DNA of 64,000 nt from FEN-1219 sp963810755 (GTDB lineage Bacteria; Pseudomonadota; Gammaproteobacteria; Steroidobacterales; Rariloculaceae). Below, one piece after another: positions 58,564-64,000 of this stretch. The first letter of the stretch is position 1; the number at the start of each line of letters is the position of its first letter. The DNA is taken from the NCBI GenBank assembly GCA_963810755.1, contig CAWEOP010000009.1, positions 1 through 64,000 of the forward strand, written 5' to 3'. The translations under genes were made by a program, and so were the position numbers. The notes beneath the pieces are model-generated. The model was not told the DNA's origin, made no database searches, and was given only the letters and a program-made list of their open reading frames with translations.

Positions 58564-59163
58564 TCAGCGCGCCGCGTACTCGTGCAGGTACCGCCAGAGC
58601 GTCGCGGCGACCAAGGCGTGATCGATGTCGCCGCGCAGCATCAGCTCCGCCAGCCGCGCCGTCGGCACCAACACGACCTCCGTCTGCTCATTGCCAGTGT
58701 TCTGGATCGCGCTCGCGGGCTCGACGTCGGTCGCGAGATACGCGTAGAGCCGGTTCGAGAACAACGCCGGGTTCGGATTGACCACACCGAGCGAGATCGC
58801 GTTGCGCGCCCGGTAGCCGGTTTCCTCGAGGCACTCGCGCAGCGCCGCGCGCAACGGATCTTCGCCGGGATCGACGAGGCCCGCCGGAATCTCGAGCGTC
58901 ACGCGCGACGCGCCGTGCCGGTACTGCCGCACCATAACGACGTCGCCGTCGCGTGTGACGGGCACGATCTGCGCCCACGACGAAGAATGAATTCGATAGA
59001 ACGCGTGCTCGGAGCCGTCCACGGGTGACGCCGCGACCGAGCGCTCGACCGAAAACACCTTGCAGTCCGCGACGGGCTCGCGCGCGAGCTCCCGCCACTC
59101 CAAAGATTCGCTCATTGCCTCAAACCCGGCGGCGCGCACCAGCTCGAGCGGCCTGCCCTCCAT
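58564..59163 (-). CDS. Nudix hydrolase, ADP-ribose pyrophosphatase-like
   Basis: 199 residues from the ATG at 59163; an internal ATG at 59115 (MSESLEWREL) would give 183 and has GAGG just before it. The Nudix box is complete: GLVDPGEDPLRAALRECLEETGY (G-x5-E-x7-REUxEExGU). Upstream, VMVRQYRHGASRVTLEIPAG is typical of ADP-ribose and nucleoside-diphosphate-sugar hydrolases. It starts 24 bases after the feoB stop and may be on the feo transcript. Confidence 0.88.
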   Translation of the reverse strand: MEGRPLELVRAAGFEAMSESLEWRELAREPVADCKVFSVERSVAASPVDGSEHAFYRIHSSSWAQIVPVTRDGDVVMVRQYRHGASRVTLEIPAGLVDPGEDPLRAALRECLEETGYRARNAISLGVVNPNPALFSNRLYAYLATDVEPASAIQNTGNEQTEVVLVPTARLAELMLRGDIDHALVAATLWRYLHEYAAR

Positions 59164-59187
59164 TCCCCGATCATCCGCACCCCTTCC

Positions 59188-61371
59188 TCATGCGCCGCCG
59201 AGCTGGTAGATCGCGAGCGCGCCTCCGTACCCCAGGATGGTCATGTACGACCATGCGAACACCGGCCAGCGCCAGCTGTTCGTCTCGCGCCGGATCACGG
59301 CGAGCGTCGCCGCGCACTGCAGGCACCACGCGTAGAACAGCAGGAAGCCGAGCACCATCGGCAACGTGAAAACCGGCCGGCCGTCGGGCCAGGTCGCGGC
59401 TTCGAGCCGGCCGGCGAGGCTCTGCTCGTCCGCGTCGTCCCCCACCGCGTAGATCGTGCCGAGCACCGCGACCACCACCTCACGCGCCGGGAAACCCGCA
59501 ATGACCGCGGCCGACACGCGCCAGTCCCAGCCGAGCGGCTCGAACACGGGCTCGACGACCTGCCCTGCTCGGCCGAGCCAGCTCTGCGCGAGATGATCGG
59601 CCGACGCTTGATTGTCGATCTCCGCGAGACGGGTCGCGAGCGCCGCGCCGCTCGAGCTCGCGGCGGCCGTTGCGCGCGCGTCGATACGGGCCTGCTCGAT
59701 TCCGGGGGATTGCGGAAAATACGCAAGCGCCCAGACGACGACGGCCACGGAGAAGATCACCGTGCCGGCGCGCCGGAGAAATATGCGCACGCGATCGAGC
59801 AGCTTCATCGCCACCGTTTGCACGTTCGGCATCCGGAACTCGGGCAGCGCGAGGATGAAGGTCGGATTCTCGCCTCGTAGGAACGAATGGCGCAGCAACA
59901 GCGCCGTGCCGACGCCTCCAATGATGCCGATCACGTAGAGCCCGAACAGCACGAGCCCCTGCAAGTTCACGAAACCGATCGTTCGCGAAGGCACGAACGC
60001 CGCGATGAGCAGCGCGTAGACCGGCAACCGCGCGGAGCAGGTCATGAAAGGCGCGGCGAGGATCGTGGCGATCCGATCACGCCGATTCGGAATCACGCGC
60101 GTCGCCATGATCGACGGGACGGCGCACGCGAAGCTCGACAGCAGCGGGATCACCGACTGACCCGACAGCCCGACCGAGCGCATCGCTCTATCCACGAGAA
60201 ACGCGGCGCGCGCGAGGTAGCCGGTGTCCTCCATCAGGATGATGAACAGAAACAGGATCAAGATCTGCGGTAGGAAGATGACTACGCTGCCGACGCCCGC
60301 GATCACGCCGTCCGTCAGGAAGCTCGCGAACGCTCCGGGTGGCAAGCTCGCAGCGATCCATGCACCGAGTCCGCTCGCGCCCGCGTCGATCAGGTCCATG
60401 AACGGCGTGGCCCACGCGAATACCGCCTGAAACACGATTGCCATCGACAGCACGAACAGCACCGTGGAAGGCCACGGGTGGTTGAGCCAATCCTTGAACG
60501 CGGCCATTCGGCTCGCGACGATCGAGCCCGGGGACTCGACACGCGCTAGCGTCGCGCGCACCCAGCCGTAGCGCTGCCGCGCCTCCGCCGCAAGCGGCGG
60601 CTCGGCGCCGAACAATGCGGCGCGGGCAGGCTCGAGCTCCGCTCTCAGCTGCTCGCTAACGGCGAGCGTTTCGGCCTTTGGATCGATCAGGAGCCGCTCG
60701 ACTTCGACGGGATGCACGGCGACGCCGTGCGCGCGCCACCGCTCCGCGAACCGCTGCGCGGCAGCCCGCAACTCAGGCCAATGCGTGTCTAGCCGCGGCG
60801 GATCTGCATCGAGCACACGCGCGAGAGCGTCCTTCAGGGCGGCGAACCCGCGTCCCGTCGTCGCGACGACTGGCAACACCGGTGCACCGCCAAGGCTGTC
60901 CTGCAGCGCGGCGAAGTCGATCTTGAGCCCCTGGATTTCGGCCGCGTCTGTCATGGTCAGCGCAACGACCATCGGGCGGCCGAGCTCGATGAGCTGTTGC
61001 AGCAAGTAGAGTCCCTGGTAAAGGCGTGTCGAATCGATTACCGCGAGGATCGCCTCGGGCTTCGGAGTGCCCGTGACGCGCCCGAACAGGACGTCCACCG
61101 CGATCCGCTCGTCGGTCGAATTGGGGCTCAGCGAGTAGGTGCCGGGGAGATCAACCAAATCGAGCGTCGCTTGACCGAATACCCCGCGACCGACACGCCG
61201 TTCGACGGTTACGCCGGGATAATTTGCGGTCTGTTGGCGCAGCCCGGTGAGACGGTTGAACACGGAGCTCTTGCCCGAGTTCGGGTTGCCAACCACGGCG
61301 ATCGTGCCCCTGGCGCGGCGATGCACCGTGAGGCTTTCGATCGGAACCGCCGTCTCAACTCGCGTGGCCAT
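59188..61371 (-). CDS. feoB: Ferrous iron transporter FeoB with an altered G4 motif
   Basis: 727 residues. N-terminal GTPase: G1 GNPNSGKSS (28-36), G3 DLPG (74-77), G4 region TMTD (139-142), G5 ATTGRG. A helical GDI region follows, then the permease with two Gate regions: DGVIAGVGSVVIFLPQILILFLFIILMEDTGYLARAAFLVDR ... LSSFACAVPSIMATRVI, and FLRRAGTVIFS. The G4 motif is normally NxxD; here Asn is Thr139, which should weaken guanine specificity. The gene overlaps feoA by 17 bases. No feoC is present; a Nudix gene follows. Confidence 0.95.
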   Translation of the reverse strand: MATRVETAVPIESLTVHRRARGTIAVVGNPNSGKSSVFNRLTGLRQQTANYPGVTVERRVGRGVFGQATLDLVDLPGTYSLSPNSTDERIAVDVLFGRVTGTPKPEAILAVIDSTRLYQGLYLLQQLIELGRPMVVALTMTDAAEIQGLKIDFAALQDSLGGAPVLPVVATTGRGFAALKDALARVLDADPPRLDTHWPELRAAAQRFAERWRAHGVAVHPVEVERLLIDPKAETLAVSEQLRAELEPARAALFGAEPPLAAEARQRYGWVRATLARVESPGSIVASRMAAFKDWLNHPWPSTVLFVLSMAIVFQAVFAWATPFMDLIDAGASGLGAWIAASLPPGAFASFLTDGVIAGVGSVVIFLPQILILFLFIILMEDTGYLARAAFLVDRAMRSVGLSGQSVIPLLSSFACAVPSIMATRVIPNRRDRIATILAAPFMTCSARLPVYALLIAAFVPSRTIGFVNLQGLVLFGLYVIGIIGGVGTALLLRHSFLRGENPTFILALPEFRMPNVQTVAMKLLDRVRIFLRRAGTVIFSVAVVVWALAYFPQSPGIEQARIDARATAAASSSGAALATRLAEIDNQASADHLAQSWLGRAGQVVEPVFEPLGWDWRVSAAVIAGFPAREVVVAVLGTIYAVGDDADEQSLAGRLEAATWPDGRPVFTLPMVLGFLLFYAWCLQCAATLAVIRRETNSWRWPVFAWSYMTILGYGGALAIYQLGGA

Positions 61372-61594
61372 TGGGTGCTACCTGCGCGACGTGAAAATGC
61401 CGCGCCTGCTCCCGCCGTAGCGAGATCGCGGCGCCGTAGATCCGAAACTCGAGCGGATCGCCGCCGAGGGAGCTCCTGAGAAACCTGAGCTCCGCACCCT
61501 CGACGAGCCCGAGCACCATGAGGCGCTGGACTGCGGGGTCTTGGGTATCGATCGACTCGATCCGAACGAGATCACCGGGCTTCAGATCCGACAA
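61355..61594 (-). CDS. feoA: Ferrous iron transport accessory protein FeoA
   Basis: 79 residues from a TTG with GGGAGG 12 bases upstream. SH3-like fold: LKPGDLVRIESIDTQDPAVQRLMVLGLVEGAELRFLRSSLGGDPLEFRIYGAAISLRREQARHFHV. It modulates FeoB. It is the first gene of feoAB, with a promoter and Fur-box-like site directly upstream. Confidence 0.92.
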   Translation of the reverse strand: MSDLKPGDLVRIESIDTQDPAVQRLMVLGLVEGAELRFLRSSLGGDPLEFRIYGAAISLRREQARHFHVAQVAPNGHAS

Positions 61595-61625
61595 AGTCAG
61601 AAGCAGCCTCCCGCGGGACTGCAGA

Positions 61626-61646
61626 TAAGAATGATTCTCGATTATA
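61626..61646 (-). promoter_or_regulatory. feoAB promoter with Fur-box-like palindrome
   Basis: On the minus strand a perfect -10 TATAAT (61646-61641) is followed at once by a 7-1-7 palindrome (61640-61626). On the plus strand this reads TAAGAAT-G-ATTCTCG and agrees at 10 of 14 arm positions with the Fur consensus TGATAAT-n-ATTATCA. The expected transcription start falls inside the palindrome. No clear -35 is seen. The site lies between the purA stop and the feoA start, and fits iron-dependent repression by Fur. Confidence 0.7.
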
Positions 61647-61648
61647 GA

Positions 61649-62941
61649 CTATTCGAACGGATGGCGCCGAATGATTACGGCGGCGCGCGCGGGTCCGGTC
61701 GAGATCACGTCGATCGGCACGCCCGCGAGCTCCTCGATACGGGCGAGGTAGGACTTGGCTTGCGGCGGCAACCCGCCGTACGCGGTCACCCCGAAGGTCG
61801 GCTCGGACCATCCCGGATGGCTCTCGTAGATAGGCTCGCATTCGCCGAAGCGGTCCATCAGCAGGGGCGGCGTATCGATCGTTCGGCCGTCCACTCGATA
61901 GCCGACGCAGATCTTGATCTCGGGCAGACCGTCCAGCACGTCGAGCTTGGTGAGGCAGAGCCCCGTGAGGCTGTTCGTGAACACGGCGCGTCGCAGCAGC
62001 ACGGCGTCGAACCAACCACAGCGGCGCGCTCTCCCGGTCGTCGCCCCGAACTCTTTGCCCACGTCGCCGAGGTGCTTACCTACCCCGTCGACGAGCTCCG
62101 TGGGAAACGGTCCCGCACCCACACGCGTGGTATAGGCCTTGACGATGCCGAGCACGTAGTCGATGCCGCCGGGCCCTGCGCCCGTTCCCGTCGCGGCTCC
62201 GCCCACCGTGGTATTCGACGAAGTGACGAACGGATACGTCCCGAGGTCGATGTCGAGCATCGCGCCCTGCGCGCCTTCGTAGAGGACGCCGCTGCCCTTG
62301 CGCTGCAAGTCGCGCAAGACCTCGGTCACGTCGACGACGAGCGGCTTCACGCGCTCGCCGAGCTGGAGCAGATTGTCGAGCTCCCGTTGTGGGTCGACGG
62401 GCGCGACCGAGTAGTAGCGCTCGAGCAAGAAATTGTGCAGGTCGAGCAAACGTTCGAGCTTGGGCTTGAGCGCGTCTGGCGAGAACAAGTCCGAGATCCG
62501 GATCGCACGGCGCGCGATTTTGTCCTCGTACGCCGGTCCGATCCCGCGACCCGTGGTTCCGATCGCGGAATCGCCGCTCGCGTGCTCGCGCGCCTTGTCG
62601 AGCAAACCGTGCGAGCTCAGGATCACCGGACATGCCGGAGAGATGCGCAGCCGGCGCTCGACGGGTACGCCGCGAGCCATGAGCTCGTCCATCTCGCTGG
62701 TGAGCGCGTCGAGGGAAACGACGACGCCGTTGCCGATCAGACAGATCACATCGTCGCGCAGGATACCGGAGGGGATCAAATGCAGGACGGTCTTGCGATC
62801 ACCGATCACGAGCGTATGACCAGCGTTGTGCCCGCCCTGGAAGCGCACAACCGCGTGCGCGCGCTCCGCGAGCACGTCGACGACGGCGCCCTTGCCCTCG
62901 TCGCCCCACTGCGTGCCGATCACGACGACGTTTCGACCCAC
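61649..62941 (-). CDS. purA: Adenylosuccinate synthetase
   Basis: 430 residues from a GTG. Joins IMP and aspartate using GTP, the first step to AMP. Visible: GTQWGDEGKGAVVDVLAE with the catalytic Asp, GGHNAGHTLV with the catalytic His, GTTGRGIGPAYEDK, LYEGAQGAMLDIDLGTYPFVTSSNT, and TTGRARRCGWFDAV. It lies one base after the DUF2065 gene, in the usual hflK-hflC-DUF2065-purA order. Confidence 0.98.
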   Translation of the reverse strand: MGRNVVVIGTQWGDEGKGAVVDVLAERAHAVVRFQGGHNAGHTLVIGDRKTVLHLIPSGILRDDVICLIGNGVVVSLDALTSEMDELMARGVPVERRLRISPACPVILSSHGLLDKAREHASGDSAIGTTGRGIGPAYEDKIARRAIRISDLFSPDALKPKLERLLDLHNFLLERYYSVAPVDPQRELDNLLQLGERVKPLVVDVTEVLRDLQRKGSGVLYEGAQGAMLDIDLGTYPFVTSSNTTVGGAATGTGAGPGGIDYVLGIVKAYTTRVGAGPFPTELVDGVGKHLGDVGKEFGATTGRARRCGWFDAVLLRRAVFTNSLTGLCLTKLDVLDGLPEIKICVGYRVDGRTIDTPPLLMDRFGECEPIYESHPGWSEPTFGVTAYGGLPPQAKSYLARIEELAGVPIDVISTGPARAAVIIRRHPFE

Positions 62942-62942
62942 G

Positions 62943-63134
62943 CTAACCTCGAATGGTGAGCAACAGGAGAAGTCCCGCGATCACAGCCGCGAGCCCAAAA
63001 CTGCGGAGTTGCCCATCCTCGAGCCGCGCGATTGCCGCGAGCCCGCGGCGCCACGCCTGCGGCGCGGCGAAGGGAAACAAGCCCTCGATCACGAGATAGA
63101 AAGCCAAACCCGCGAGAAGATCCGCCCAGGCCAA
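62943..63134 (-). CDS. DUF2065 small membrane protein
   Basis: 63 residues from a TTG with GAGG six bases upstream. Two TM helices (LLAGLAFYLVIEGLFPFAAP; SFGLAAVIAGLLLLLTIRG) around a short basic loop (QAWRRGLAAIARLEDGQL). The same family lies between hflC and purA in many gammaproteobacteria. No function is known. Confidence 0.87.
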   Translation of the reverse strand: MAWADLLAGLAFYLVIEGLFPFAAPQAWRRGLAAIARLEDGQLRSFGLAAVIAGLLLLLTIRG

Positions 63135-63172
63135 AGCCTCAAGCCTCCATAGTCTTGTGTCGATCGCGTGAC

Positions 63173-64000
63173 TTATTTAGCAGTCGTGCCGAGCTGCTTT
63201 TGCAGGAACTGGAAGAAGTCGCTGTCGGGTTTTAGAACCAGGATGTCCTGATCGCGGCCGATCGATTCACGATAGGCCTGCATGCTTCGATAGAAAGCGT
63301 AGAAGTCGCGGTCCTTCGAGTACGCGAGCGCGTAGATTTCGGTCTTGCGGGCGTCGCCCGCGCCGCGAATTCGTTCCGCGTCACGGTACGCTTCGGACAA
63401 GATTACCGTGCGTTGACGCTCCGCGTCGGCACGGATTCGCTCGGACTGTTCCTCGCCCTCGGCGCGCAGCTGGGTCGCGACGCGCTGTCGCTCTTGCTGC
63501 ATCCTCCGGTAAACCGAGTCGCTGACCTCCTCGGAAAGATCGATGCGCTTGACGCGTACATCGACGACCTCGATGCCGAGCTCCGGCGAACGTGTTTGCA
63601 CCTGCGTGAGCATCTCGGCCATCAGGTCGTGGCGTTCGGCCGATACGACCTCTTGAACGGTCCGTTGGCTGATCGCCGCTTTGATTCCTTCCTTCACGAT
63701 CGCCGAGAGACGGTCGATCGCAGCCGTCTCGTCGCCGCGCACGGAGCGATAGTACTGCGCGGGGTCGACGATGCGCCAAGTGACGAAGTAGTCGACGATG
63801 AGATTCTTCTTCTCGCCCGTCAAGAATTTCTCTTCGGCGTGCTCGTAGTTGAGGATCCGATTCGGATAGCGCTGGATGTCGTTCATGAACGGCACCTTGA
63901 AATGCAGACCGGGCGCGTAGTCTGCTTTCACGATCTCGCCGAACTGAAACTTCACCGCGTGCTCGCGCTCGTCGACCGTGAATACGGACATCCGAATCAC
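63173..64000 (-). CDS. hflC: HflC, SPFH/band-7 regulator of FtsH (5' end outside window)
   Basis: 275 residues visible, incomplete at the N terminus. The first residues, SVFTVDEREHAVKFQFGEIV, correspond to the end of the N-terminal TM anchor of HflC, so about 15 residues and the start codon lie beyond 64000. SPFH domain: GLHFKVPFMNDIQRYPNRILNYEHAEEKFLTGEKKNLIVDYFVTWRI, DVRVKRIDL. Coiled-coil region: RMQQERQRVATQLRAEGEEQSERIRADAERQRTVILSEAYRDAE. The tail DILVLKPDSDFFQFLQ is typical. With HflK it forms the membrane ring that limits FtsH access. Confidence 0.96.
   Translation of the reverse strand: MIRMSVFTVDEREHAVKFQFGEIVKADYAPGLHFKVPFMNDIQRYPNRILNYEHAEEKFLTGEKKNLIVDYFVTWRIVDPAQYYRSVRGDETAAIDRLSAIVKEGIKAAISQRTVQEVVSAERHDLMAEMLTQVQTRSPELGIEVVDVRVKRIDLSEEVSDSVYRRMQQERQRVATQLRAEGEEQSERIRADAERQRTVILSEAYRDAERIRGAGDARKTEIYALAYSKDRDFYAFYRSMQAYRESIGRDQDILVLKPDSDFFQFLQKQLGTTAK

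Noticed and set aside
57538..59028. Long plus-strand open frame (about 496 codons) opposite the MFS and Nudix genes
   Set aside because: Its peptide is rich in Arg, His and Asp with no motif or hydrophobic pattern. The opposite strand encodes a full MFS transporter and a Nudix box; this is a G+C-driven shadow.
1..64000. CRISPR arrays, rRNA genes, tmRNA, riboswitches and toxin-antitoxin or restriction systems
   Set aside because: No regularly spaced direct repeats, no rRNA-like sequence and no recognisable motif of these kinds was found on reading both strands. Weak RNA structures cannot be excluded without covariance-model searches.

Overview
The window looks like a chromosomal segment of a high-G+C gammaproteobacterium, by eye about two-thirds G+C. 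The evidence is gene order: rpsP-rimM-trmD-rplS, rnr-rlmB-rpsF-rpsR-rplI-dnaB, hflC-DUF2065-purA, and a dapA followed by a lipoprotein gene in the position bamC often occupies. A SufR-SufBCDSUT cluster and a TatT-type TRAP transporter fit the Xanthomonadales/Nevskiales/Steroidobacterales side of the class. That placement is inference; no rRNA is present.

Layout. 1-6.3 kb: tRNA-Ser(GGA), a decayed IS481-family element just after it, then single accessory genes (subclass B3 metallo-beta-lactamase, an NmrA-like protein with two compensating frameshifts, UspA, a secreted VOC protein, an M23 peptidase). 6.5-13.2 kb: a TolB/TPR membrane protein, an orphan NarL-type histidine kinase, dapA plus lipoprotein, a divergent GcvR-like ACT protein, a Bcp peroxiredoxin and a BepA-like M48 protease. 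13.3-20.2 kb: the iron-sulfur cluster assembly operon, behind a promoter overlapped by a good match to the IscR type-1 operator, then a SixA-like phosphatase. 20.2-29.7 kb (minus strand): ffh, the rpsP ribosomal operon, a complete TRAP transporter (tatT-dctP-dctQ-dctM), sppA and hslR.

30-43.4 kb: a CorC-type membrane protein, radA, a phospho-signalling triad on the plus strand (CHASE2-Ser/Thr kinase, PP2C phosphatase, FHA protein), then dnaB-rplI-membrane protein-rpsR-rpsF and rlmB-rnr on the minus strand. 43.5-55.4 kb: a tRNA-Leu(CAG) with a near-consensus promoter, then an accessory block: a Popeye/cyclic-nucleotide-binding membrane protein, two unknown small genes, and a glycan cluster (two GT4 glycosyltransferases, an AsnB-type amidotransferase, GDP-mannose dehydratase, GDP-fucose synthase, two FkbM-like proteins and a probable fucosyltransferase), ending in a secreted PPC-repeat protein. 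55.4-64 kb: an Atm1-like ABC exporter, a Bcr-type MFS pump, a Nudix hydrolase, feoAB behind a Fur-box-like palindrome, purA, a DUF2065 gene and an hflC that runs off the window.

Functional links. Iron-sulfur assembly (suf), ferrous iron uptake (feo) and a possible Atm1-type exporter form an iron/sulfur theme. The gmd-fcl pair makes GDP-L-fucose and the neighbouring NodZ/FUT-like protein is its likely consumer, so this block probably builds a fucose-containing glycan; no flippase or polymerase is seen here. No CRISPR array, rRNA, prophage or classical defence system was found. Many genes use GTG or TTG starts, and several start calls below differ from the longest open frame for that reason.
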